Shown here: positions 46,861-54,769 of the stretch, piece by piece
How positions within the stretch are numbered: position 1 is the first letter of the stretch
How the letters are laid out: every line of letters begins with the position of its first letter
From: Sphingobacteriia bacterium
GTDB taxonomy: Bacteria > Bacteroidota > Bacteroidia > Chitinophagales > Chitinophagaceae
NCBI GenBank assembly: GCA_947452295.1
Contig: CANGCK010000003.1
Coordinates: 1-64,000, forward strand
Direction of reading: 5' to 3'
Length of the DNA stretch: 64,000 nt
Notes under the pieces: generated by a model
What the model was told of the DNA's origin: nothing
Databases searched by the model: none
The model's input: the letters and a program-made list of their open reading frames with translations, nothing else
Made by a program: the position numbers and the translations under genes

Positions 46861-47221
46861 GCATTAATTTACGATTTAAAGCTCAAATCACAACTTTTAA
46901 CAAAAATTAACAAAAAAACATTTTGCCGTTTTTTTTATATCCACCTCTTTTATATCCTTTGCAAATATTGATTTTTTATATTTTTTTTATATATACAATA
47001 GAATATATATGTTATTTTTTAATCATTTACATCATTTTTTATTTGTTTAATTAAATTTTAAGCTTCATTTTTGCTTTATTAAAAGAAACGGTCATTTTTT
47101 TATATTTTTAAATTTAAAATGACTTTTTTTGATTAAATAAAATATGGAGTTCAGCAACCATTTCAAAAAACGGGGCGAAACCGAAAAGCCAAATGAGTAG
47201 GAATTAAAAAAAAACATTTTT
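46861..47221. other. 361-bp AT-rich intergenic region
   Basis: No gene is supported here. The stretch is extremely AT-rich with long T- and A-tracts, as expected for curved DNA upstream of two divergent secreted-protein genes. It holds one A/T hairpin (47091-47130, listed separately) and an 18-codon open frame from an ATG at 47144 to a TAG at 47200. The latter contains the only GC-richer bases in the gap (around 47171-47190) and could be a leader peptide or chance. No tRNA, repeat or clear promoter pair was found. Confidence 0.6.
47091..47130 (+). promoter_or_regulatory. Weak hairpin followed by T-run, upstream of the barrel gene
   Basis: GTCATTTT (47091-47098) can pair with AAAATGAC (47116-47123), followed by seven T at 47124-47130. 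It lies 91 nt upstream of the outer-membrane barrel start and could be an attenuator, but the stem is A/T-rich and weak. Confidence 0.25.
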
Positions 47222-47812
47222 ATGAAAAAAGTAATTTTAGCAATCTTAGTTTTAGCAACATTTGGAGCAAAAGCGCAGGAAGGTTACAAAAAATTTAAAG
47301 TTGATGCAAGCTTGGGTTATGCAATTCCTAGTGGTAGCGGTGCAAAAACTGGTGCAATTTTTACAATTGAACCTAAATACGCAGTTCTTCCAAACGTATC
47401 TGTAGGTTTAAGATTAGAATCAGCAATTATGGCGAATAGTACTACTTATACAACAAATCAAACAAGTTTTGATCTAAGTGTTAAAGCGATGAATTCTTAT
47501 GTTGTTACTGCAGATTATTATTTATCAGATAAACGTTCATTCAGACCATTTGTTGGTGGTGGACTTGGTTTATTCAGAACTGCTGGCATCCAAATTAATA
47601 GCAATAATAGTATCGATAATACTAGTTATGGCAATAAATTTGGTGGAATCATTAGAGGTGGTTTCGAAGCTGGTCATTTTCGTTTAGGTCTTGAATATAA
47701 TTTAGTTGGAAAAACAAATGCTTTGGCATATAATGGTAGTAAAGTTGGAGAAACAAAAAACAACTATTTAGGAATTAAAGTTGGTTTTTGCATCAGTGGT
47801 GGTAAAAAATAA
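47222..47812 (+). CDS. Small outer-membrane beta-barrel protein
   Basis: The 196-residue protein has a signal peptide (MKKVILAILVLATFGAKAQ) and then alternating hydrophobic and polar strands typical of an eight-stranded barrel. Recognisable pieces are FKVDASLGYAIPSG at the first strand, PFVGGGLGLFRTAG in the middle, and the end GLEYNLVGKTNAL...YLGIKVGFCISGG. It belongs to the broad outer-membrane beta-barrel (OmpA/OmpW-like) superfamily. Its exact role, porin or structural, cannot be read. It has its own strong terminator and stands alone. Confidence 0.85.
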   Translation: MKKVILAILVLATFGAKAQEGYKKFKVDASLGYAIPSGSGAKTGAIFTIEPKYAVLPNVSVGLRLESAIMANSTTYTTNQTSFDLSVKAMNSYVVTADYYLSDKRSFRPFVGGGLGLFRTAGIQINSNNSIDNTSYGNKFGGIIRGGFEAGHFRLGLEYNLVGKTNALAYNGSKVGETKNNYLGIKVGFCISGGKK

Positions 47813-47836
47813 GAAAAACAAACACTTGATTTTTTT

Positions 47837-47872
47837 AAAGGCGTGCCAATTAATTGGCACGCCTTTATTTTT
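47837..47872 (+). terminator. Intrinsic terminator after the barrel gene
   Basis: A perfect 30-nt palindrome, AAAGGCGTGCCAATT followed by its complement (47837-47866), leads into ATTTTTA. Confidence 0.85.
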
Positions 47873-47995
47873 ATCTAATAATTCAGACCTTTTACTTCAT
47901 TTTCTTAGCGTATCAACTCATTGAACGTATATGTTTCCAATCCAATACTTAACTAATGAATTAATTAGTTAATTTGTAATCATAAATAATCTCTA

Positions 47996-48331
47996 ATGAA
48001 ATATTTTTTAATCATAGTATTTAGTCTTTTTTGCATTAAAAACATACATGGACAAAAAGTTTATAGTGTTGAGTACGAGCCGCAAGCAGATGTAAAAATA
48101 TATGTTGTACAATATGAAAATCAGGCAGATTTAAAAGTATTTAAAGTACAATATGAAAATCAAGCTGGTCAAAACAATGGCAAATGGTATTTTACAAAAT
48201 ATCTAAATCAGGCTGAGAAGAAAATATATTTTGTACCCTATGAAAATCAGGCTGATGTAAAAGTATATTTTGTTAAATATGAAAATCAAGCAGGTTGGAG
48301 AAATAATTCAAAAAAACATTTTTTATTTTAA
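47996..48331 (+). CDS. Secreted DUF6150-family repeat protein (candidate septoil-knot fold)
   Basis: The 111-residue protein has a signal peptide (MKYFLIIVFSLFCIKNIHGQ) followed by six repeats of 12-13 residues (21-32, 33-45, 46-58, 63-74, 75-87, 88-100) of the type VKVYFVKYENQAD, ending AGWRNNSKK. Each repeat is a hydrophobic beta-strand followed by a YxNQA turn; a short QNNGK insertion separates repeats three and four. The pattern matches DUF6150, which I recall as Pfam 'septoil knot', a domain predicted and then shown to fold with a 7_1 knot. No function is known for the family. The gene is isolated, with its own 5' and 3' flanks. Confidence 0.82.
   Translation: MKYFLIIVFSLFCIKNIHGQKVYSVEYEPQADVKIYVVQYENQADLKVFKVQYENQAGQNNGKWYFTKYLNQAEKKIYFVPYENQADVKVYFVKYENQAGWRNNSKKHFLF
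48058..48300 (+). repeat. In-frame tandem repeats within the DUF6150 gene
   Basis: Six imperfect repeats of 36-39 bp encode the strand-turn unit. Copies around 48114, 48153, 48237 and 48276 share the core tatgaaaatca. They are coding repeats that have diverged at silent positions (CAGGCAGAT, CAAGCTGGT, CAGGCTGAT), so they are old and not a recent slippage. Confidence 0.75.
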
Positions 48332-48470
48332 TAAATAAAATCAAATAATAAATTATATTAATACAATAATTTTAATAAAAAAAACAAATTCTTAATGTAT
48401 TTTTTATTAAAATTTAATTAATTTCGCTATGTTCATTTTTGAATCATCGGGGGATTATTTTTAAATGAAT

Positions 48471-48499
48471 AAAACCACCAAATTCTGGTGGTTTTTTTT
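48471..48499 (+). terminator. Intrinsic terminator abutting the ung start
   Basis: AAAACCACCA (48471-48480) pairs with TGGTGGTTTT (48486-48495) around AATTC, with T continuing to 48499. The ung ATG at 48507 follows after 7 nt. It is 139 nt downstream of the DUF6150 gene, the only upstream gene it could serve. Confidence 0.75.
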
Positions 48500-48506
48500 A
48501 TTTTGC

Positions 48507-49181
48507 ATGATGGAAGTTAAAATAGAGCCAGGTTGGAAAGAAGTATTAAATAAGGAATTTACAAAGCCTTATTTCAAACAAATTGTGGCACATATTAGAT
48601 CAGAAAAAGCCACCAATGAAACAATCTTTCCTGCAGGGAAACTAATTTTCAATGCTTTTAATACCACACCTTTTGATGAATTAAAAGTAGTAATTATTGG
48701 ACAGGATCCATATCATGGACAAGGTCAAGCACATGGATTAAGTTTTTCAGTACCAGATGGAGTTAAGCCCCCACCTTCTTTGGTCAACATTTTTAAAGAA
48801 TTAAAAGCGGATATTGGTTTATCTTTCCCAACTACAGGAAATTTAACACCATGGGCAAAGCAGGGTGTGTTTTTGTTAAATGCGATTTTAACTGTTCGGG
48901 CAAATGAACCTGCCAGTCATGCTAAAATTGGATGGATGGAATTTACGAATGCTGTTATTCAGAAAATAGCTGAAGAAAAAAAAGGAATTGTATTTGTATT
49001 ATGGGGCAAATTTGCACATGAGAAACAAGTATTCATAGATGCAACAAAACATTATATTTTAAAAGCGGCTCATCCTTCCCCTTTTAGTGCAGATAAAGGT
49101 TTCTTTGGATGTAAACATTTTAGTAAAATAAACGAGTTGCTGATGGGAGAAGGAATTTCTCCTATTGATTGGAATTTATAA
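48507..49181 (+). CDS. ung: Uracil-DNA glycosylase, family 1
   Basis: This enzyme removes uracil from DNA at the start of base-excision repair. The water-activating motif GQDPYHG has its Asp at residue 67, and the minor-groove motif HPSPFSADKGFFGC is near the end. The rest of the 224 residues matches UDG family 1 throughout (LKVVIIGQDPYHGQGQAHG). I choose the ATG at 48507 (or the next one, 48510); a longer frame starting at 48465 would translate through the terminator hairpin and adds residues not seen in the family. plsC follows after 14 nt. Confidence 0.97.
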   Translation: MMEVKIEPGWKEVLNKEFTKPYFKQIVAHIRSEKATNETIFPAGKLIFNAFNTTPFDELKVVIIGQDPYHGQGQAHGLSFSVPDGVKPPPSLVNIFKELKADIGLSFPTTGNLTPWAKQGVFLLNAILTVRANEPASHAKIGWMEFTNAVIQKIAEEKKGIVFVLWGKFAHEKQVFIDATKHYILKAAHPSPFSADKGFFGCKHFSKINELLMGEGISPIDWNL

Positions 49182-49195
49182 CATAATTTAACCTA

Positions 49196-49975
49196 ATGCC
49201 AAACACAAAAAATAATCAATCCAACAAAAGAAATCAATTTTTATTGTTAAATATTTTTGCAAGAATATGGGCATTATGGGGTTTGGTAAGCTTTATTATT
49301 ACATTTTTGGTAATACTTATCCCAGCATTACTTACAGCTATCTTTCCGGACCCAAAAGGCATGCATTATTTTATTAAAGTAGCAAAAGCTTGGATGTTGG
49401 TATGGTTAAAATTAGTAGGTTGCTCTGTTAAAGTTACTGGAAAAGCGCATTTTAGCCAAAACGAGACATTTATTGTTACCTGTAATCATAATTCATTGCT
49501 AGATGTTCCACTATCTTCTCCATTTATTCCTGGCGGTAATAAAACCATTGCCAAAAAATCCTTTACAAAGGTTCCTTTATTTGGATGGTTTTATAAACGA
49601 GGGGCGGTAATTGTTGATAGAAAAAGTGACGCCAGTAGAAGAAAAAGTTTTGAACTAATGAAAGCCGCACTAGATAAGGGGCTACATATGTGCATTTATC
49701 CTGAAGGAACTAGAAACAGGACTGATATGCCATTGAAAAAATTTTATGATGGTGCTTTTAAACTATCGGTAGATACCAAACATGCCATTATACCAGCTAT
49801 CATATTAAATACAAAAAAAGCCCTACCCCTTCACAAATTCTTTTATTTTTTACCACAGCAATTATCTATTAATTTTTTGGCTCCAATTTATCCTGAAGAC
49901 ATGAATGCAGAAACCTTAAAAAATAAGGTTCACCAAATCATGAGCAACTATTATACTGAAGTAGAAGGAAAATGA
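49196..49975 (+). CDS. 1-acyl-sn-glycerol-3-phosphate acyltransferase (PlsC family)
   Basis: The 259-residue protein has an N-terminal membrane segment (about residues 18-45) and the acyltransferase motifs NHNSLLD (the HxxxxD box), the glycerophosphate-binding YPEGTRNRT, and a later PAIILNTKKALPL. It adds the second acyl chain to make phosphatidic acid in the inner membrane. It shares the strand with ung, 14 nt downstream, and ends 4 nt from convergent lptD. Other members of the family acylate lyso-lipids or ornithine lipids, so the exact acceptor is not certain. Confidence 0.9.
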   Translation: MPNTKNNQSNKRNQFLLLNIFARIWALWGLVSFIITFLVILIPALLTAIFPDPKGMHYFIKVAKAWMLVWLKLVGCSVKVTGKAHFSQNETFIVTCNHNSLLDVPLSSPFIPGGNKTIAKKSFTKVPLFGWFYKRGAVIVDRKSDASRRKSFELMKAALDKGLHMCIYPEGTRNRTDMPLKKFYDGAFKLSVDTKHAIIPAIILNTKKALPLHKFFYFLPQQLSINFLAPIYPEDMNAETLKNKVHQIMSNYYTEVEGK

Positions 49976-49979
49976 AGTT

Positions 49980-52637
49980 TTAGTAAGTTACATTAGAAAA
50001 AGTTCTACTCCTATTAATGCGCAGATCTCTTAAAATTCCCGATTTAGGATTAACGGTAATATTAAAAGAACGATACAATCCAACTGGATTTACATTGATC
50101 GACAATTGCCAGCAATGCATTTCACGTGTTATAAATGTACTTAATTGTTGAAGGCTGCCTCTTGTAATATCATAATACCCAGTTGCACCTACTTTCCATT
50201 TGTCTGTTAAACTAAAATCTCCATTAAAATTAAGAGAAGAAAATGTTTCTGTTTTATACCCACTGTAATCTGGTAACAATCGATTGGTAAAGTTAAATGA
50301 GTACGATAAAGATAATGTCCAAGGAATATTGAAATCAGTGAATTCAGCAGGATTGGCGCGTGCAAATTGAAGTTGTCGTTGCTGTTCATCGGGGGTTAAA
50401 AAAGGATCCACTGGAATTGATGCGGCTTTTTCTTTTTCGGTTTTACCGTCTTTCGATTTGCTTTTGAATGAGGTAGACAGTGCAATATTACCATTGGTAA
50501 TTCTACCAAATTTTAAACTGGATGGATTAAAAATCAATTTATTCATTCTGTATCCTCGATTGTCTACTTGATACGGATCCATATTTGCATTTGCGGTAAT
50601 ATTTATTTTTTCAAATAATGTACTTCTTGCATAAATGTTGAAATTACCCAATTGAAAACTGTCTGCTAAAAAATTATAGGAGGAGCTAAATCCAAAACCA
50701 TCTATTAATTTTATCTTTTTGCCCTTTGTGTCAGTAGAATCACTTTGGTTTTTAACTTTCATCTCCAACAAGTTATCAATTCCAAATCCCATACCACCAA
50801 AAGTTCCTTCACCAAATGAACCAATTATTCCACCATCAAACTGAGAAAAACGCATCGTTCTGCCAGAAGTATCAACTTTAGTTGTATAATAATATTTACC
50901 GGCAAAATCAGGATGGTAATTCATTGAGAAAGAGGGCCTTATCTCATGCCTGATTGCCATTATTTTGCTGGTAGGTTTAAATTTATACGTACCGAAAATT
51001 CTGGTACTCATCCCTATACCAAAACTCATTTGACGTGCAGTGTAAAATCCTCGTTGTTTTATTGTATCTACTTTATCTGTGGCATTATTCCAAGATCGAA
51101 ATAAGCGCTGGCCATACCAACGTTCTTCGTAGGATACGCTGGGAGAAATAGTTATTGGCCCCAGCGATGGCAGCGATAAGCTAATGGGTACACTATGTGT
51201 TGCCCCATATTGAATAGTATCCAATACTCTTTGAATATTAAATGCAGTATCGTAAAATGACAATTGGTTTTGAAAGTTTCCAGTATAGCCAATTCCTATT
51301 TTTTCATACCATTTTCCAGATCCGATTTTATCTTTTTGTTGAAATGGATACATCGTAATCATACTAAAATTTACGGTTGGCAAATTCATATTTACCAAAC
51401 GAGTATTGCTATTTTGGTTATGGTTTAAATTGAATGATAAATTGTATTTGCCTTTCCAATCTTTACCATAACTAATGGAAGAACTTAACTGGTTTTGAAA
51501 GTTTATATAAGGGTTATTTAACACAGTTTGATTGTATCTACTACTTCCAAAATTCACATTTGCTGAAAAATAAGTTCCAGGCCTTGCTCTACTATCTCTA
51601 CTATGTGTCCAATTAATCATAAACGATTTAAACTGGGTAAATTCATCGTTACTATTTGAACTTCTATTGAGTGATTTAGTATTTTGAAAAGATAGATTTA
51701 GATTTCCATTATATGCATATCTTTTTATATATTTAGAGTTGAGGTTTAAGCTCCATCCTCCAAAAGAATAAATATTAGCACGAGCAGTTGCATCAAAATT
51801 ATCGTTAAGTACCTTATAATATCCAAAGCCTTCTAAACCTAAACCAAAATCTGGGCTAGCATTGAACTGAGGGCCCATTATTCCAGAATGTCGACCTTTT
51901 TGCATAGGGAAAATAGCAAATGGGATCCCAATAGGCAAAGGCACCCCTTCGAACTCAGGAAAAGTAGGACCTGCTAACCCCATTTTACCATTTATGATTT
52001 TCATTTTACTGGTCCTGAAATTAAAATGTGGTGTATCTAAATTACAGGTTGTAAATCTAGATCTACTTGCAAATACTTCTGTAGCACTTACTTTTTTCAG
52101 TTCTCTGGCATTCACATAAATCTCCCCTTCCTGAAAAAAAGTATTTTTAGTTAATCCCTTTCCCGTTTTTATATTAAAAAAAATAGAATCGCTTAAAGAT
52201 TTCATATTTTCTTGAATAAACTGTGGTTTACTTGTAGGATTTCCAGATGTATCGAGCGATCCGTAGGCTTTTATAGATTGAGATTGTTGATCAAATTGAA
52301 TAGTAGCAGCCTCTAACTTTAAATCAGTATAGTCCACTTTGGCTTTTCCGTATAAAAAAAACGCTCTGGATGGAACAATCAATACACCCGAATCGGAAGC
52401 AAGGTATTTTATAGGGGCGTCTACAGAATCTTTAGATATATTAAGTGTATCTACTTTAGCACGCAGGCTATCCGTCCGCAAAAGTGGTTTCGGGGGCACA
52501 ATGGTGTCTAAAATGGGGCTATTTATGTAAAAAGGGGCTGCAGTTGTATTATCTATATAAAATGTTAATATCCCTAAAAAAAGGGTTAATACAATAGCCT
52601 GCCTAGTTTTTACGTTATTTTTGCAAATTATACTCAT
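49980..52637 (-). CDS. lptD: LPS-assembly outer-membrane protein LptD
   Basis: The 885-residue protein has a signal-type N-terminus (residues 12-33), an OstA-like beta-jellyroll domain at about 80-190 (LKLEAATIQFDQQSQSIKAYG, FFNIKTGKGLTKNTF), and a C-terminal barrel from about 230. The conserved FTTCNLDTPHFNFRTSKMKI segment, with a Cys, links the two parts as in Bacteroidota LptD. In the outer membrane it works with LptE to place lipopolysaccharide on the cell surface. Divergent across a 71-nt gap is an operon with an OstA-like (LptA/C-type) partner, so much of the LPS route is encoded here. Confidence 0.88.
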   Translation of the reverse strand: MSIICKNNVKTRQAIVLTLFLGILTFYIDNTTAAPFYINSPILDTIVPPKPLLRTDSLRAKVDTLNISKDSVDAPIKYLASDSGVLIVPSRAFFLYGKAKVDYTDLKLEAATIQFDQQSQSIKAYGSLDTSGNPTSKPQFIQENMKSLSDSIFFNIKTGKGLTKNTFFQEGEIYVNARELKKVSATEVFASRSRFTTCNLDTPHFNFRTSKMKIINGKMGLAGPTFPEFEGVPLPIGIPFAIFPMQKGRHSGIMGPQFNASPDFGLGLEGFGYYKVLNDNFDATARANIYSFGGWSLNLNSKYIKRYAYNGNLNLSFQNTKSLNRSSNSNDEFTQFKSFMINWTHSRDSRARPGTYFSANVNFGSSRYNQTVLNNPYINFQNQLSSSISYGKDWKGKYNLSFNLNHNQNSNTRLVNMNLPTVNFSMITMYPFQQKDKIGSGKWYEKIGIGYTGNFQNQLSFYDTAFNIQRVLDTIQYGATHSVPISLSLPSLGPITISPSVSYEERWYGQRLFRSWNNATDKVDTIKQRGFYTARQMSFGIGMSTRIFGTYKFKPTSKIMAIRHEIRPSFSMNYHPDFAGKYYYTTKVDTSGRTMRFSQFDGGIIGSFGEGTFGGMGFGIDNLLEMKVKNQSDSTDTKGKKIKLIDGFGFSSSYNFLADSFQLGNFNIYARSTLFEKINITANANMDPYQVDNRGYRMNKLIFNPSSLKFGRITNGNIALSTSFKSKSKDGKTEKEKAASIPVDPFLTPDEQQRQLQFARANPAEFTDFNIPWTLSLSYSFNFTNRLLPDYSGYKTETFSSLNFNGDFSLTDKWKVGATGYYDITRGSLQQLSTFITREMHCWQLSINVNPVGLYRSFNITVNPKSGILRDLRINRSRTFSNVTY

Positions 52638-52647
52638 AATAACGCCG

Positions 52648-52655
52648 CAAAATTA
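52648..52655 (-). promoter_or_regulatory. Candidate -7 element for lptD
   Basis: The minus strand reads TAATTTTG (TAnnTTTG), only 10 nt before the lptD ATG, which suggests a very short leader. Confidence 0.4.
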
Positions 52656-52708
52656 GGGTCTAATTGGTGTATTTGGGTAAATCGTTTTGATTCGTTTAAT
52701 GAAAAGAT

Positions 52709-53647
52709 ATGAAGAGAAGATATTTTGCTGCTTTAACAATGTTAATTTTTGGGGTTACCACCCTTTTCTCTTTTACAGAAAAAGAAAAAAAAACCACACA
52801 GAAACAACCTTTAAAGCGTATTGTAATTGATGCTGGTCATGGAGGAAGTGATGGAGGGGCAAGAGGGCGCTATTCTAATGAAAGTGATATTGCACTTGCT
52901 ATTGCTTTAAAATTAGAAAAAATGATGGGTGAAGCAATTCCAGATGTTGAAATTGTTATGACCAGAAGAACAGATGTGTACGATCATGTAACAAGAAAAG
53001 CTGAAATTGCCAATCAGGCCAAGGGCGACTTGTTTTTATGCATACATGTAAATGATGCTGTTCCGGTAAGACATAGCGAGTTTACAGGATATACAACCGA
53101 AACCTATTATACAGGAAAGGGTAAAAAAAGGAAAAAACATACTAGAAGAGTGAAAAGTTATAACTATTGGACAACTCCCAATCCTGCTAGAGGGACGGAA
53201 ACATTTATTTATCCGGTCGACAAAACTACGGGTAGGATGAATGCATTAATTAAAAACGAAGACATCGATAGTGAATCATTACAGGCCATGCAGGAATTAG
53301 AAAAAAATGATCCAACTAAAATGATGTTGTTGAGCATGAAAACACAAACCTTTTTTCAACGAAGTGCCGATTTAGCTTTAACCATAGAAGACGAATTTAA
53401 AAAAGTAGGCCGGGTAAGTAGAGAGGCCAAGCAGCGAAAAGAAGGGATTTTTGTTCTATATGCAGTAGCAATGCCAGCTGTATTAGTAGAAACAGGATTT
53501 ATTTCAAATCCAGAAGAAGAAGATTATTTGAATAGTGAAGAAGGACAAACTGAAATATGTGAAGTATTAATTAAGGCTTTAAAGAGATATAAATACTCTT
53601 TAGAAAAACAATTAACCAATACCAGTACTTCTGCACCACATAAATAA
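52709..53647 (+). CDS. N-acetylmuramoyl-L-alanine amidase (Amidase_3)
   Basis: The 312-residue protein has a signal peptide-like N-terminus (MKRRYFAALTMLIFGVTTLFSF) and one Amidase_3 domain. Zinc ligands are His44 in DAGHGG, Glu58 in SNESDIAL and His113 in CIHVNDAV; the catalytic Glu is Glu261 in VETGFISN. Between the second and third thirds of the domain there is a basic insertion rich in Lys and Arg (about residues 137-149). It cuts the amide bond between MurNAc and the stem peptide, as AmiA/B/C do in cell separation. It heads a plus-strand run of envelope genes. Confidence 0.95.
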   Translation: MKRRYFAALTMLIFGVTTLFSFTEKEKKTTQKQPLKRIVIDAGHGGSDGGARGRYSNESDIALAIALKLEKMMGEAIPDVEIVMTRRTDVYDHVTRKAEIANQAKGDLFLCIHVNDAVPVRHSEFTGYTTETYYTGKGKKRKKHTRRVKSYNYWTTPNPARGTETFIYPVDKTTGRMNALIKNEDIDSESLQAMQELEKNDPTKMMLLSMKTQTFFQRSADLALTIEDEFKKVGRVSREAKQRKEGIFVLYAVAMPAVLVETGFISNPEEEDYLNSEEGQTEICEVLIKALKRYKYSLEKQLTNTSTSAPHK

Positions 53648-53690
53648 TATTAAGTTAGGGTATTTTCTATAAATACAACGTAAGAATTAG

Positions 53691-53698
53691 TAATTTTG
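53691..53698 (+). promoter_or_regulatory. Candidate -7 element for the mlaD-led operon
   Basis: TAATTTTG matches TAnnTTTG. A start a few bases downstream would place the perfect hairpin at 53706-53733 at the very 5' end of the transcript. Confidence 0.4.
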
Positions 53699-53705
53699 TG
53701 AATTG

Positions 53706-53733
53706 AACGGGCAAATAGGATTATTTGCCCGTT
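53706..53733 (+). promoter_or_regulatory. Perfect 12-bp hairpin in the mlaD leader
   Basis: AACGGGCAAATA (53706-53717) pairs perfectly with TATTTGCCCGTT (53722-53733) around GGAT. There is no T-run after it, so it is not a standard terminator. It lies 28 nt before the mlaD ATG. Confidence 0.55.
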
Positions 53734-53761
53734 ACCTTTATAAAACAACTCGTAGAAACTG

Positions 53762-54769
53762 ATGAAAATTTCGAATGAAACAAAAGTAGGGGCACTAACA
53801 GCAATAGCTATTGCGTTTTTTATTCTTGGATTTAATTTTTTAAAAGGAAAAACTATTTTAAAAACAGGCAACTATTTGCACGCTAAGTATAAAGAAACAA
53901 AGGGTATAATGGTATCCAATATTGTATATGTAAATGGTTTTCCAGTTGGTGCGGTAGCTGAAATAGAAAATGCAGATGAAAAATTATCAAGCTTTATCAT
54001 TACCATCAAATTAAAAGGCAATTACGAAATTCCAATCAATTCGCAAGCTGTTATTAATACAAACCCTTTAGGAAATCCGAGTATAGAAATTCAATTGGGT
54101 AATTCATCTCAATATTTAAATACAGGTGACACTATACATACCGCAAGTTCACTAAGTATGTTAGACGGTGTAATGAATAAATTATCGCCTGTTGCTGATC
54201 AATTAAAAAATACCATTCAAACGTTAGATGTAGTAATGAAAAATATCAATACTATTTTTGATCCTACTACAAAAAATAATCTTCAATCGGTAATTGCCAA
54301 TATCAACAAAACTACAGCAAGTTTAGTTGGGTCTTCCGCATCGTTAGAACGCATGCTAAACAATCAATCCGGATCCATTGCTCAATCAATGAATAATGTA
54401 AATAGTTTTACAAAAAACTTAAGCAACAACAACGATAAAATCACCAATACCCTCAATAACTTATCTATTACTACCGATCATTTGTCGAAAGCAGATTTAT
54501 CGGGAACTGTTGAACAACTTAAAACAGCAGTGGTTCATTTGAATGAGTTAATGCTTAAATTAAATTCGCAGGATGGATCGTTGGGAAAATTGTTGAACGA
54601 CCAATCAATGTATAATAACTTAAACAATACTATTAGAAGTGCGAATATATTAGTGGATGATTTAAGGGTTCACCCGAAGCGGTATGTTAACATATCAGTT
54701 TTTGGCAAAAAAGACAAAACGGGTCCCTTAAAGGAACCGCTTACTGATACCTCAAAGACTACAAACTAA
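53762..54769 (+). CDS. MlaD/MCE-family lipid transport protein
   Basis: The 335-residue protein has a short cytoplasmic N-terminus, one membrane helix at about residues 11-27 (ALTAIAIAFFILGFNF), and an MCE domain at about 37-115 (KETKGIMVSNIVYVNGFPVGAVAEI...NPLGNPSIEIQLGN). The rest is a long helical region with heptad-like Asn/Leu repeats. MCE proteins form hexameric rings or tubes that carry phospholipids between membranes. Here the partner ABC genes (MlaE/MlaF) are not adjacent. Its stop overlaps the next start by 1 nt (TAATG), indicating translational coupling to the OstA-like gene. Confidence 0.9.
   Translation: MKISNETKVGALTAIAIAFFILGFNFLKGKTILKTGNYLHAKYKETKGIMVSNIVYVNGFPVGAVAEIENADEKLSSFIITIKLKGNYEIPINSQAVINTNPLGNPSIEIQLGNSSQYLNTGDTIHTASSLSMLDGVMNKLSPVADQLKNTIQTLDVVMKNINTIFDPTTKNNLQSVIANINKTTASLVGSSASLERMLNNQSGSIAQSMNNVNSFTKNLSNNNDKITNTLNNLSITTDHLSKADLSGTVEQLKTAVVHLNELMLKLNSQDGSLGKLLNDQSMYNNLNNTIRSANILVDDLRVHPKRYVNISVFGKKDKTGPLKEPLTDTSKTTN

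Noticed and set aside
47144-47200. 18-codon mini-gene in the AT-rich gap
   Set aside because: It is too short to support as a gene by sequence alone; kept only as part of a low-interest observation.
48058-48300. CRISPR-like tandem repeat
   Set aside because: The repeats are contiguous, in frame, diverged at silent positions and have no spacers; they encode protein repeats of the DUF6150 domain.
48465-48506. Longer ung reading frame starting at 48465
   Set aside because: It would translate the terminator hairpin and T-run (Phe-rich residues), and the ATG at 48507 or 48510 gives the usual ung N-terminus.
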